Source of the DNA: Chara braunii
Taxonomy: Eukaryota; Streptophyta; Charophyceae; Charales; Characeae
Length of the DNA: 64,000 nt
Reading direction: 5' to 3'
NCBI GenBank assembly: GCA_003427395.1
Contig: BFEA01000347.1
Coordinates: forward strand, 277,716 to 341,715
The notes beneath the pieces are model-generated. The model searched no databases and had not been told where the DNA came from. It saw nothing but the letters and a program-made list of their open reading frames with translations. The position numbers and the translations under genes were made by a program. Of the stretch, positions 11,004-22,485 are shown in pieces; positions within the stretch are counted from its first letter, which is position 1; each line of letters starts with the position of its first letter.

Positions 11004-11012
11004 CTCTCTCTT

Positions 11013-11083
<71 letters not shown>
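11004..11083. repeat. Compound microsatellite (CT)n(CA)n
   Basis: (CT)n is followed directly by (CA)n on the plus strand, which is (TG)n(AG)n on the minus strand and so matches the polarity of the other compound tracts. Shorter CA runs follow at 11123-11132 and 11176-11191. Confidence 0.95.
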
Positions 11084-11087
<4 letters not shown>

Positions 11088-11293
11088 CATGCTTTTTTGT
11101 AGTGTATAGCGAATATGACAACACACACACACAGTCGAGCTCAATTTTTGTGGAGTTGTATTGCGAACAATGCATCACACACACACACACACTCTTTGGA
11201 CTAACGGTTGACCACTTCCTCTTGGGCAGACTGTTGGGGTGCAACCTCCGGATGAGTCGGTGAAAGTTTGACGAAACAGTCTGGCTGAGTCAT

Positions 11294-11333
<40 letters not shown>
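11294..11333. repeat. (CT)n microsatellite
   Basis: About 20 CT units. Confidence 0.95.
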
Positions 11334-11337
<4 letters not shown>

Positions 11338-11429
11338 GTGCAACTGTGGTTAGCCATGAGCTGTCGTGGGCCTCTGTCATCTCTGGACTGTGTTTGGCCG
11401 CTGCTCCAATATGGGAGACTCAGGTAAGT

Positions 11430-12150
11430 GGCGTCGCTACCACCCCCCCTCCCCCCGCCACCGACTGCAGGAGCCCCCACCTTTCCCCTGTTCCCTCTCC
11501 CCTCCTCCCGGCCTTCGCTCATCGAGAGCTCCTATTCCGCTGCTCCTCCCCATCTCCTGCCCCTCCTCCCCAGCTCCTTTGTGCCTTCGCCTCTCCTCCT
11601 CCGCTCACCCTCCTCGCCCCCTCTGCAACTTGTTTTCGCCTTCTCCCCACCTCCTTCGCTCATCCTTTGTGCCTCTGCCCCACCTCCTTCGCTAATACTC
11701 TGCGCCTCCGCCCGTCTCCCCTCTCATCCTCCTCTGCTGCTCCTCCTCTGCCTCTCCTCCTCCGCTCATCCTCCGCGCCTCCGCCCCTCCTCCCACGCTC
11801 ATCCTCAGCGTTTCCTCCATTGTTCCACTGCTCCCCCCCTGCTCCTCTGCCCCTCCTGCGCTCCTCCACTCCCCCTTCGCTCCTTCTCAGCCCGTCCTTT
11901 GCTCCTCCACACCACCTCCTCTGCTCCTGTCGTCCTCTCCTCTGCCCTTCCCTGGCCCCTCTTCCGCCTTTCCCTGGCCCCTCCTCCGCCCTTCCTCAGC
12001 CTCCATGCGTTCACCGCTCATCCGCCCCTTCTCCGCAGCTTATCCATACCCCCTCCGACACTCATCCTCCTCAGTTTCTCAGCTGCTCCTCCCCTTTACT
12101 TCATTGCTCTTCCGCACCTCCTATGCTTCTCCGCCCGGCCCCGCTGCCTA
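11430..12150. repeat. Polypyrimidine-rich block (CTCC-type low complexity)
   Basis: About 720 bp in which the plus strand is mostly C and T, made of diverged CTCCTCCGC / CTCATCCTCC units. Open frames of 265-312 codons across it encode Pro/Ser/Leu-rich peptides in two plus frames and Arg/Gly/Glu-rich peptides on the minus strand. That is what a stop-poor, biased tract produces by itself. I do not call a gene. Confidence 0.8.
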
Positions 12151-12246
12151 CTCCACTCCATGCCTCCTTCGTTACATTTCATTGTGCGGGGCACTACACA
12201 ATCGTTGCTTTTTCTTGCCTTTTGACGTGAGTTCAGCGGAGCCAGC

Positions 12247-12867
12247 GAATAGGGGAGAGAGAGAGAGAGAGAGAGAGAGAGACCCCAAACTAACTAACCC
12301 CCTTGCCTCCAAACACGACAAAGTGTAGTATCTGTTCCAATCAGGTTGATATCGGATTCATGGTCCAGCGGGAGCACTACAAAATAGTAAAAAAACTACA
12401 ATGAAAGCCCCGTGGGCAAGAGAGAGAGAGAGAGGGAGAGGGAGAGGGAGAGGGACACGCCAATCCAACTACGACCCCCTGCCCCCCCCGGGTATCAAGT
12501 GTACTCTGTTTCGTTGGTGTGGTCCATCGGAGCGCTTTTTTTTTTTTTTGTTAAACACAAAAACGACACGGGTGCATGAGAGAGAGAGAGAGAGAGGGAC
12601 ACACCAATCCAACTACACCCCCCTGCTCCCCTCGGACGTCGTGTAGTGTCTGTGCTGTTGGTGTGGTCCATCGTTGTCCTTTTTTGTTTTTTCCTTTTTA
12701 TAAGTTTTTAACACACAAACGGCACGGATGCACGAGAGAGAGAGGGAGAGAGAGAGAGAGAGGGACACGCCAATCCCACTACAACCCCGTGCCCCTACTT
12801 TGTTCCGTTGGTGTGCTCCATCAAAGTGTTTTTTTTTTTTTTTTAAACACAAAAACGGCAAGGGTGC

Positions 12868-12911
<44 letters not shown>

Positions 12912-13036
12912 CACACCAATCCAACTACAACCCCGTGCTCCCCCCGGACATCAAGTGTAGTGTCTGTTCCGTTGGTGTGGTCCATCGAAGTCCTTTTTTG
13001 TTTTTTCTTTTCTATAGATTTTTAACACACAAAATC
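12247..13036. repeat. Minisatellite: five about 150-bp units, each with a (GA)n core
   Basis: Each unit has (GA)n, then GGACACGCCAATCC or ACACACCAATCC, a CCCC-rich segment, TTCCGTTGGTGTGGTCCATCG, a T run, then TTTAACACACAAA and a GGGTGCATGAG or similar lead into the next (GA)n. The (GA)n cores sit near 12255-12282, 12420-12452, 12579-12597, 12735-12761 and 12870-12908. The array ends exactly where gypsy coding sequence starts (13037). Confidence 0.88.
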
Positions 13037-13255
13037 ATTTGAAGGCTCTCTCGCAGTCATTTGTCCACTCCTACGGGGTGTCAAGCCGTGTTAGTCCCTA
13101 AAAGGTGCAACAACATACTATAGTTTTTCACAAAAGTGTGGTAGTAGCCTGTCATCCTCAAGAACGACCTGACCTCTGTCACATACGGAGGTTATGGCCA
13201 ATCCCTAGTACTAGCCACCTTCGCATCTTCCAACCTTATACTTTCCACGGATATC

Positions 13256-13678
13256 TCATGACCCAAGAATAAGACCTTGGTGCAATCGAACTCGCATTTC
13301 TCCTAATTGATTATATACATATGTTGTCCAGGAGACCAAGCACAAGGTCAACGTGCTATGCGTGCTCCTCCATATTCTAACAAAAGATAAGGATGTCGTA
13401 GAGGTACACAACGATAAAGTTATGGTATGCTGGAATTGCACCCAACGCGTTGTACAAGCCATCACCACAAACTAGTACAAACCATACCTAGTTTGAAAAG
13501 CATTTTTTGGGCTGATCCTCCGATCTGATCGCAGTATAGTCATAAACGAAATTAAAACTATCTTCGTGAAGTACGTACATCCTTGCACCCTATCCAAAAG
13601 GACGTCAATGCGGGGTAGAGGTTGATTGTTTTTAACGGTGATGGCATTCAGGCCCCTATAATCAATGCACATCCTCAA
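13256..13678 (-). pseudogene. Gypsy reverse transcriptase fragment
   Basis: The minus-strand frame at 13472-13678 has [17 protein letters not shown] and PLPRIDVLLDRVQG, the RT fingers/palm signature of Ty3/gypsy. The next frame (13256-13468) covers the YLDD-box region in shifted frames with the catalytic box altered to a YLYD-like reading. A WTNDCERAFK-like connection stretch follows near 13040-13075. The element is dead. Confidence 0.8.
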
Positions 13679-14184
13679 TCATCCCCCTTTCTTCATAACA
13701 AATAAATTGGTGCACCGTAGGGAAATGTGCTAGACCATATCGGACCCTTTCTACGAGCTCTTTCAGTTATCGCCGAAGTTTTTCCAACTAGGCAAAAGCC
13801 ATCCTATAAATATTCCTTGTTTTACTGTTTGGGATGATTTCTATGGCATGGACGACTTCCCGCTGTACGACTCTCGATGGTACCTCAAACAGATCCGGGA
13901 ACCTAGCAACAACTTTGATCTTTGGGGGTGATTTAATGGCCTCCGCTTTCTCAAAGACGATGACGAATTACATACCCTCTTGTTTTTTATTAGCTTATAA
14001 TCGTTATAAAACGCGGGCGAGCACATGCAATTGTAGGGATCCACTAGCCTACTAGACCTGGATTTTGCTAGTCTACCAGTCCTTCCATTTGGCAACAAAT
14101 GCTTGAGCATCTTTCAAACCAGTCAAGTTGGGGTTGTGCAACCTAAAGGTAATATATACCCACAACATATCGAATGGTAAGTCC

Positions 14185-14400
14185 TTAACCATAGGAGAAG
14201 GTGAAGACCACATCCTTGTCATAGTCTTGGACAACCATGCGCTCCATGTTGCCCAATGTAGAAGCTAGAACTGTACTCAGCCGTTGCACCAAGTCCCCTA
14301 AGCGCAGCCTCTCAACACAATCGTGATTCATGAAGGCCCGAGTGGAGCCAACGTCTACGAGGGCACCACACTTTCGGCCATCCACACTAACTTCGACAAC
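14185..14400 (-). pseudogene. Gypsy aspartic protease fragment
   Basis: The minus-strand frame has ALVDVGSTRAF, the retropepsin D-S/T-G-A/S/T box with the Ser position changed to Val, followed by the FMNHDCVERLRL helix-like stretch usual in gypsy proteases. It lies between the gag and RT remnants as expected. Confidence 0.7.
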
Positions 14401-15213
14401 GAAGTGGCTCCCCTCTAGGACCTTTTGCCATCACCACCCAAAACTCACGAGGATCTTTATCTGACCTCTCCTTCTCTAGGTCCTGTAAGGCTTCAAACAC
14501 GTCCAATGAACAAAGCATCGTTTGGTCTAGACGTGCCTGCAGGGTGCCAAAAGAGTCAATAGCTTGGGCCCTAGCCTGAAGTGGTGAGGGAACATCCTCC
14601 AGTTCAGCTAGTCAACGCAACTATAGTTTCTATAGGCCTAGGAGCTGCTCGCAAAAGTAACCTCAATGGGTTGAAGATCCAGAGCAGCCATCGTGGGCGG
14701 AATCTTCAGAGAGACCTTTGTTCTTGCACTTATATTGCATTTACCCATACTGGCCGCAGTTCCCTCCACATGTCTTGTTCAAGACCGGCTTCTACCCATG
14801 CAAGTGCATTGGGCGGAACCTAAGCCTCGCCTGGACTCTTCTGCTGGCCGCCCTTACGCTGCCTACTTGCCTTTCCTTCCGTTGCTGCACCCAAGGTTCC
14901 TCCCTCAACACTCCTCACCCCCTATCTTTGTGTCTCCTACACGATCGGAAATGTCATCTATCTACTCCTAGTTCACATCGGAATCATCATCATGAAACAA
15001 ATACACTGCTTCTTCGAATCTTGTGGGATGTCCTTCTTCTCCCATCCGCAGGAACTTACTGCACACACCCCAACTTTGCCTCAGTATCTAAGGCCTTCTT
15101 GCTTAAGGAAGTGAAATCGTGCATGCGTGCATGTTGATGCTTGCTCGGTAACCAGCATATTCTTGATGTATGCGGGAAAACATCTCAAATACATGGTCAA
15201 TAGGATTTGGCGG

Positions 15214-15720
15214 TCATGGGGCACTTGAGACAACGATTAGTTTCTCAACCACAATTGTGTGTTTGCGGGCAGCCTTGTCCTTCTTTAAAGTGCAAGTTGG
15301 CCAACGAATTAGTGGCGGGCAGCCTTGTCCTTCTTTAAAGTGCAAGTTGGCCAACGAATTAGTGGCTTGTTGAGTCTGCTGAGGGTTGTGCCACCATTGT
15401 TTTACCAACGCTGGAAACGAGCCCGTCTGGTCTTAGCCCAATCATCAAACTTCCTCCCAAAGCCCTTGTGCTACTAAACCATAACCATTGTGCTGCCGGC
15501 CATATGAGGTATGAGGCAGCCACAATCACTTCCAGACCGAGCAGCGTTCGCTTGGCCCTCACCCACATTAGAACTGTACTCAACCAAGTGTTAAGGTCCT
15601 CCTCCTTATCCCCTGTGAATGGTTCAGGAGGAGACATCGCGGTCTTTGGGATGCAATGTTGTTGCAGTCCAGCTGGTACCTGTTGCTGTACAAGCTGTTC
15701 GAACTACAGCTGCAGCGGGA
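15214..15720 (-). pseudogene. Gypsy gag fragment
   Basis: The minus-strand frame starting near 15637 reads MSPPEPFTGDKEEDLNTWL, a typical start of a retrotransposon gag domain. It continues with a VRAKRT and AASYL pattern before a frameshift near 15450, and coding resumes in another frame (WHNPQQTQQATNSL). A Gln-rich stretch lies just upstream. A perfect 50-bp tandem duplication (15265-15364) interrupts the gag sequence. Confidence 0.7.
15265..15364. repeat. Perfect 50-bp tandem duplication inside gag remnant
   Basis: Units 15265-15314 and 15315-15364 are identical and begin GCGGGCAGCCTTG. A 50-bp unit is not a multiple of three, so it also shifts the gag frame. Confidence 0.95.
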
Positions 15721-15900
15721 TGAGAAGATGAAGACGCGAGAGCCTGTGTGGCTGCTCGTGACGAACTGTCTGACAATGGTATGAGCGCCTAACACTGCCG
15801 ACAGTGTTGATAGCGATGGGATTGGACGCCGCCTAACACTAGATCTGGCCTTTGTGGAAGGGAGTGGTCTACCCATCCCACGCAAAACACTTAAGTATTT

Positions 15901-17030
15901 GATCTAGGGTGGAATGGACATCATGTACTCGTAAAAGCTCATCATTCCTGCCTTGAGCACCTTTGTAGAGTCATCTATGACAAACTCATCTAAACCTCGA
16001 TCGCAGCCTTGTCCGACGTGCTGCTCTCCAATCTAGCTTCTCTATTTCTCGCTCTCCTTTCTTTGTTTGCTACGTTTCTGCGCTCGTTCTTTAATTGAAG
16101 GCGGAGATTGGGTCTCGCTCCACTACCTGCTCCACTCACTCTAGATAGGTGCTCTCGAAAACGACCTTTGAGAGGTGTCAGAAAGCACTCTCGAAGGGCA
16201 CTCTCGAAGTGTCTAGAGTGCTCAGCCTGCGACGACATGCTTTTCCAGTGTCCTTGTATCCCCACTCCGACCATTTTTTTTCGTGAGTGCGCCTCGTTTC
16301 CCGACCATCAGAACAGGGCGGCGCTGTCTTTTAGTGCAGTCAGAGAGCTCGTCTCATTCTGCCACTGCATCTCGAGCAAACCCTTCTAGAGTAAGTGGAG
16401 GTAATACTTTTTTTTCGAGAGTTTTGCACGTCTGACAGCTCTAGAAGGACGCACGAAACTTTTCGTGAGTCGAGAGTAGTGGAGCGAGATCTATTCTCTA
16501 CCCCTTGGATCTCTAGATCCTCTCAAGTGGGTTGAGTTGGCAGGCTTGACTGCAACCTACGTGACAATCGCGGCCTAGGCCGCGGGCAATTCGGTCGCCG
16601 CGGCTGAAAAAGTCGGTCGCGGCCTGTTTTTTTAATATTTTTTTTATACCCCTAAAATTACATTTTTTTATTTTAAATAGGGTTGTGGGGCTTGGAAATC
16701 TCTACAATTGTATATTTTTTATTTTGGAATCGGACTTCATTTAAGATTTTTAAAAAATGAAAAACGAAATTCGATTTAAACAAATTTTTAAAAAATAAAT
16801 ACAAAGAAAAACAGGAATTTTTTTTTGTCATTTTTTTTATCATAAGGGACATGGTTGCTGAGTTGTCCTGTATTTTTTGAAAAATGTTTCTCGGGTTTGT
16901 GTCGGGAAATTGGGTGTTTAAAAAAAATTAAGATGCAAAAATTGAAAACAAATAAAGAAATAAAGAGGTCAGGCTGGGGTTGGTGTGTGTGTGTCCTCTT
17001 GTGTGTGTGTGTGTGTGAGAGAGAGAGATT
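15901..17030. other. No gene; palindrome and AT-rich stretch
   Basis: Contains repeated CTCTCGAA-type motifs (16148-16210), a perfect 16-bp palindrome CGCGGCCTAGGCCGCG at 16569-16584, and an AT-rich stretch at 16625-16960. I see no gene. It may include remains of the LTR or leader of the gypsy element at 13037-15900. Confidence 0.45.
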
Positions 17031-17222
17031 CAATCAATCAATCAATCAGTCAATCAGATCATTCAAATCATTCAAATCAATCAATCAATCAAGATCCTAT
17101 CGATTCTATCTTGATTGGTTTCGTTGATTGATTGATTGATTGATTGATTTGATTGATTGATTGATTGATTGTGTGTGTGTGATTGATTGATTTGATTGAT
17201 TGATTGATTGATTGATTGTGTG
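17030..17222. repeat. (AATC)n / (GATT)n inverted microsatellite
   Basis: (CAAT)n repeats at 17030-17093 are followed by (GATT)n repeats at 17123-17216, so the two halves are complementary and can fold into a hairpin around CCTATCGATTCTATC. More (AATC)n occurs at 17722-17760. Confidence 0.85.
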
Positions 17223-17265
17223 TGTGTGTTTGTGTGTGTGTGTGTCTGTGTGTGTGTGTGTGTGC

Positions 17266-17305
<40 letters not shown>

Positions 17306-17497
17306 NNNNNNNNNNNNNNNNNNNNNNNNNNNNNNNNNNNNNNNNNNNNNNNNNNNNNNNNNNNNNNNNNNNNNNNNNNNNNNNNNNNNNNNNNNNNNNN
17401 NNNNNNNNNNNNNNNNNNNNNNNNNNNNNNNNNNNNNNNNNNNNNNNNNNNNNNNNNNNNNNNNNNNNNNNNNNNNNNNNNNNNNNNNNNNNNGGAG

Positions 17498-17546
<49 letters not shown>

Positions 17547-17551
17547 TGTGT

Positions 17552-17591
<40 letters not shown>

Positions 17592-17660
17592 GCGTGTGTG
17601 TGTACATGCGTCCCGCTGAGTGTGTGTGTGTGTGGGTGTGTACATGCGTTCCGCTGAGTG
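17219..17660. repeat. (GT)n(GA)n tract interrupted by assembly gap 17306-17493
   Basis: (GT)n to 17280, (GA)n to 17305, 188 N, then (GA)n to 17544 and (GT)n beyond. The gap therefore sits within a simple repeat and its true length is unknown. TACATGCGTCCCGCTGAGTG is repeated imperfectly at 17602 and 17641. Confidence 0.95.
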
Positions 17661-17789
17661 TGTGTGTCTCTGTGTGTGTGCACGTGTGCCGGGGGGAGAG
17701 CAGGGAGGACGCCTCCCCCACCAATCAATCAATCAATCAATCAATTAATCAATCAATTAAAAAACAATCAATGAATCTTTTTTTTTTTT

Positions 17790-18524
17790 TTTTTTTTTTT
17801 TGTCACTCACCCAGTGGCCGACGTGCGCGGGCGAGTTCACGCGCGGCATATGACTGTTCTTCATAGCCTGTGAAGAACAGCCATTTGACTAGTGGATAAG
17901 GCCTGACCAAAAGAAGAACAAGTCTTTGAGACCTGTGGGCTCTGCGTCTAACTAGCCTGTGAAGCCGCTGCTGCTGGGGGAGCCAGTGCTAATGCACGCT
18001 CTGCTGTTTCTCTAGCCCTTTGCAATTGCCCGGCCTTTCTCTCTGCATGCCATCTCCTCTCACCTCCGGGTAACAGGTCCTGGAACACTACCCAGTCTGT
18101 AAACACCAAAACTAATCAAAACACTTGCACATATGCATGCGAAATGGGAATAACAATAATCATAATGGAGCACCAATTGGTACCTTCCCTTTCCCCTGTA
18201 TTCAACGTCCTGGCTGCATCAACAAAACAGTGACGACTACGGTGTGCGCAACTGCGCACCCCTGTGCCCAGGTGATGAAGAACAAGCAAGCCCCATCCGT
18301 ACTATTTTTATCCTCACGTGCAGTGCAAGCCGGCTTCCCCGACTAAGTGTCTTTAACGACGGTCCGATAGGGCTGGCCTGCCCAACAACCACTATATGCA
18401 CAGCAAGAGCTCAAAAGGACAATGCAGCAAAGCATGCGTGCTCTACGGCTATGGGTTGGCATGGTGACCGTGACCCATGCTTCGTCCAGGGCCCTTCAAA
18501 GGCACCACTAGGAACAAAGATGAG
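17790..18524. other. No gene; flank of the inserted gypsy element
   Basis: Contains a short hairpin CTGTTCTTCA..TGAAGAACAG at 17853-17879. No coding signature recognised. The last bases before 18525 are TGAG, the target-site copy of the gypsy element that follows. Confidence 0.45.
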
Positions 18525-19057
18525 TGTTACGATCCTGGCCAATTTCGAAGTATACATTCATCTGAAAGTACAGTGCCATCCAATTGCAAAAAGAAATGAA
18601 TGAACTTGAGAGGAAAGAGAGGGAAAGAAGAAAAAGAAGTGAGAAAGAAGAAGATGAGGATGTATTCTTGCCTAGACCAATGTCAAGGCTCTTCTTCTTC
18701 GCCAACCAATCCCTTCCACCTTATCTCCTCCCCTCTTATTCAAACAAGAGATAACAATGATAATGTTGAATGACTGAACCAGAATCAATGTCCGAATCCC
18801 ACTTCTACTACAGGCACAACATGAGGTCCACCATAGCCATGGCAACCCTTCTTCTTCCTCTACATACAGGTCGAGGCTATGGTGGACTATTGAGGCTTCA
18901 GCCTCCTGTCCAAAGGACCACTCAAAGCAGCTATGCCGATGCTCCACTTCCAGGTCATCACCATGCAGCTATGCCGCTGCTCACTCAACCACCATGCCTG
19001 ACTCTGTCCCGAGCTTCCTTGATGCGGCACTACCCCCACTGGGGCCTTCCTGATGCA
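18525..19057 (-). repeat. Truncated 3' LTR of the gypsy element
   Basis: 533 bp aligning with 25903-26435 of the 5' LTR. Homology stops after GATGCA at 19057, and integrase/chromodomain coding sequence ends only 15 bp away (stop codon at 19073). The missing 812 bp is the U3 side of this LTR together with the polypurine tract. Confidence 0.9.
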
Positions 19058-19072
19058 AAATTTTGGTTGCTG

Positions 19073-19530
19073 TTAAGAACTTGTGAATCGTTCGTAGGCG
19101 TTCACAACGCTCGGTGCACTCTGTAGTAAGTCTTTCTTAGCAATCCAGTAGAAATCATCCAACAGATGGTACAAAAAATTGACTTTGTACTGTCTGTTTT
19201 TTCCCTTCCCACTGTGTTCGACAATCCTATCAACCTCATGACCGCCATTGATTGCGCGGGGAATCATTGATTCTCGATACTTGAACGTTTCAGGTGATTC
19301 ATACGGAAACAACTTCAATGCGTGAAAGACTGGATATGTGCGCAGATGAGCAGGCACATCGATCGTATATCACTCCCTACCTGGTTCAATACGTTCCACA
19401 GACCGTAGTAATGAGGAAGAAGTTTTCGTGACACACCTTCCTCTTCAGAAAATTGAGATATTTTGACCCAGACATAACTTCCCATTGTGAATGGTGCAGG
19501 CTGGCGCTTTTTGTTAGCATGTTTAATCAT
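19073..19530 (-). pseudogene. Gypsy integrase C-terminus and chromodomain
   Basis: Two overlapping minus-strand frames. 19315-19530 has GSYVWVKISQFS and SRKLLPHYYGLW, the linker typical after the integrase core, ending in a TYPVFH-type sequence. 19073-19357 covers TYPVFHALKLFPY and then a chromodomain-like segment with HEVDRIVEHSGKGKNRQYKV and a DDFYWIAKKDL stretch (Tyr-Trp cage-type positions). The frames overlap, implying one frameshift. The chromodomain is thought to direct integration to modified histones. Confidence 0.8.
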
Positions 19531-19664
19531 GGCACTGCTCGCCTCTCGTTAGCTGCGACAACAACTTTGAGCAGGCGATCAAACTTAGCGTTGTAGCCTG
19601 ACTGGCCAGGTTTTAGGCCAGGTGGCTGATCAGGGAATAGATAAGATAGAGGATTGTGGATTTT

Positions 19665-20362
19665 CTATCCAAGATGCAGCCGGTTAGGCGTCATCCCTGT
19701 GGAGGAGTGGATGGAGTTGTTGTACAACCCCTGCACAATCGGCAACTCCTCATCCCAAGAGTTGTGATCAGGTACAATTAGAGCCTTGAGAAGTTGGATC
19801 ACGGTCTGGTTGATTTCCTTAGCCAGTCCATTGGCTTCGAGATGTCGCCCAGACGTCATCTTGAGTTTCATATCGTAGGTCTGGGAGGTGAAATCTTTCA
19901 AGTCCGCACTTATGAACCTGGTGTCCCGATTACTCACAAGAGTTTTCGGGGGGCCATAATGTAGAATGTACCTTTTGTTGAACTCATCTATCACAATGTC
20001 AGTTGGGGTGTCAGGTGGCAAGGGAATCAAATTCAAAAATTTCGAGAACCACGATCACCATTACTTGTGAATAACCATTTCTGCTCTTCTTCCCCATGCG
20101 AGAAGTCAATGGAAACAGACTCGCCCGGGCCATCAGGGATAGGAAGAGAGTGCAGCAGCCCACAGGGCTTCTGTCGAAACGGTTTAATGCGTTGACAGAC
20201 TTCACACTCAGCCATAAACCTTGGCGCCATTTTTTTCATTCCAGGCCACACAAACTTTTCCAACAGATTTTCGTATGTCTTCTCAACACCGAAGTGTCCA
20301 CTCCGGCCATGGGCCAAGTCCAAAAAGTGAGTGAGGACCGGCTCATGGTTGGGTACACACAA
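19665..20362 (-). pseudogene. Gypsy integrase: zinc-binding and catalytic core
   Basis: 20033-20362 has the HHCC zinc-binding motif: LAHGRSGHFGVEKTY followed by CEVCQRIKP. It also carries the first catalytic Asp in SVSIDFSHG. 19665-20036 has VSNRDTRFISADL (second Asp) and the catalytic Glu in HLEANGLAKEINQT, followed by YNNSIHSSTGMTPNRL. One frameshift near 20035 separates the halves. DNA strand transfer enzyme of the element; not intact. Confidence 0.88.
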
Positions 20363-20446
20363 CCGGTCATGCTTCCCGTAGCGTCGGAAAAGAAGGCCCT
20401 TACATTCATGGAAATCAGGCTGATTGCTAGGGTCAGCCCGAATCTG

Positions 20447-21240
20447 CTAAAGGATGGGACTGAATTGCGGATCCCTGGCAGTGTGCTCAATGAGTTCCTC
20501 TTTCAGATTCTTACGAAGGTCATAGGAACCCACAAGGCAAGTCATATATTCGGGGTGGCGAGACAAAGCATCCGCAACGCAATTATAGCAGCCTTTCTTG
20601 TGTTTGAGTTCAAAATCATACACGTCAATCTCATGTAGCCATCGGGTCAATGTGGTTGATGGGTTAACATGTGTCTGAATCCATTTCAAAGTCTCATGGT
20701 TTGAGAACACTGAGAAATGGCGATCCAAGAGGTAGTGTTTCCAGTGGTCTAGTGCCTTCTTAAGGCATAGAGCTCTCTCATGTAGGTGAAAGCGGCTACC
20801 TTGTGACTGGGCATGCGTTTGCTGTAATATTCAAGTGGACGTGAGCCATCACAATCGTCTTGCTGCCGCACCGCACCAATCCCATACAAACTCGCATCCG
20901 TAGTTACTACGAATGTAAGCTTGGGATCTGCAATGCGGAGCACTGGATGACTCACCAAAGCCTCTTTCAGTGCTTCAAAGGCTGTCGTGCACTCTTCATT
21001 CCATGCGTAGGATACATTCTTGCTTGTCAGTGTAGACAACGGACGGGCGATCATAGAGAATTTTGGCACAAACTTACGGTAGTATGACGCAAGACCAAGA
21101 AAATAACGCAGGTCGTGGATATTCGCACGTTGGGGCCATTTTTGGATGAGCTCAACTTTGGTTGCCTCGGGCTCTAGGCCAGCAACAGACAACCGATATC
21201 CAAGGTAGATGATGCTGTCCCTCCCAAACTCAGATTTCTA
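20447..21240 (-). pseudogene. Gypsy RT connection and RNase H
   Basis: Frame 20749-21192 has RYFLGLASYYRKFVPKFS and LTFVVTTDASLYGIGAV (first RNase H Asp in TTDAS). Frame 20447-20728 has HFSVFSNHETLKWI and VADALSRHPE, the end of RNase H. It is joined to the RT frame upstream by a single in-frame TAG at 21238-21240, and a further frame break lies near 20740. Confidence 0.88.
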
Positions 21241-22485
21241 TGAGTTGAGATGGAGTTGCGCGTCCTTGAGGATCTGCATCACTTCCTCAAGGTGTCTCAT
21301 GTGCTCTTCCATCGATTTGCTGAAGATTAGTATGTCATCCAAATATACAACAACAAATCGGTTTATCTGATTGCGAAATACCTTATCCATGAGACTTTGA
21401 AAGGTGGCTGGTGCATTCGTGAGACCGAAGGGCATGACTGTGAACTCGTAAAGCCCATCGCGAGTTTTGAATGCAGTTTTGTGCTGGTCTGCAGGTTCCA
21501 CTTCAATCTGATGGTAGCCAGACTTGAGATCGATCTTGCTGAAGACTTTGCACCCACCTGCAGCGTCGAGCAGATCATCGATACGTGGTAAAGGATATGC
21601 ATTCTTTCTTGTAATTCTATTCAATCCGCGGTAGTCAATACACATCTGCAGTTTGCCTCCTTTCTTAGGGACAAACAACACCGGTTCACCAAACTCAGAC
21701 TCACTTGGTTTGATCCATCCCTTCCCAATCATATCATCAATCTGCCGTCGCAACTCCTCCAATTCGCTTGAGCCCATACGATAGACACAGCCCTTTGGAG
21801 GGGTGCTACCTTCAATCAACTCGATCTTGTGTTGGACCCGACGCATGGGAACTCCATGCGGTTCGGCCAAGACTTCTGGAAATCGGTTGAGAAGGTTGCG
21901 AATTTTTGAGGGGATCTCTAGAGGTGGATCATCACTCTCGGGTGCAAGCATACCAGATTGCATAGGTGCAGCCAACACAAGAGGATTGGAGGTGGAATCA
22001 TTTGGACTAGAGGTAGATTTAGTAGTGGTAGAAGTAGTTGCCTCAGTAGTAGAAACAACATGCGAAGTGGAATCATTATGTACATAAAAAATAGAAGGCA
22101 CATGAGCAGGCCTAACAAAGGCTATATAGATTTGCTCATCAGTTTTGCGCCTGCGCCAGTTTTTGCAGAATTGCATTGCATTGAGGAAGGTTACTTGGGA
22201 CTCGCGCAGCTCATCCAAGAGGATTGGACGCTCGATTTCCATGGCATCTTTGACCATGAATTGTGAGTCCTTCCACGTGGTTCTTTCACATTGGGCCTGC
22301 AACCAGCCCAAGTCAATAACCGCGTCGAAGGGGCACTGATCAAGGACATAGAAGTTAAGCTCATGGGTGATCGTGCGGTCAGTGTAAAAGGTAGTGCGCA
22401 CACCTTGGACTGCATGTGCAGATGTGACAACCTCTTGGTTGCCCACTTGGGTCCGACAAGGATTCTGCAAAGTCACTTGCTTCAT
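21238..22485 (-). pseudogene. Gypsy reverse transcriptase (longest intact frame of the element)
   Basis: 415 codons. The first 90 residues continue the protease fold ([10 protein letters not shown]), followed by a Ser/Thr-rich linker. RT motifs in order: [21 protein letters not shown] (in part), [41 protein letters not shown], and the catalytic YLDDILIFS (YLDD at 21334-21345). All core RT motifs are intact, the best-preserved enzyme in the window. The frame ends at an in-frame TAG before RNase H. Confidence 0.92.

Larger units (their letters stand above)
13037..15900 (-). mobile_element. Decayed Ty3/gypsy element (gag to RT)
   Basis: Reading the minus strand from 15900 down, the order is gag, a zinc-knuckle remnant, protease, RT palm and the start of the RT connection, as in Ty3/gypsy. 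The remaining RNase H, integrase and chromodomain are absent: the element breaks at 13037 against the minisatellite. No LTR could be delimited; 15900-16500 may hold the leader or LTR remains. Many stops and frameshifts; not active. Confidence 0.75.

Noticed and set aside
11292-12230. 312-codon Pro/Ser/Leu-rich open frame
   Set aside because: Lies wholly in a CT-rich low-complexity block that is also open in a second plus frame and parts of the minus strand; no domain, no codon structure.
17081-17728. Long frames of Thr/His, Ser/Leu or Cys/Val repeats
   Set aside because: Translations of microsatellites and a 188-N gap.
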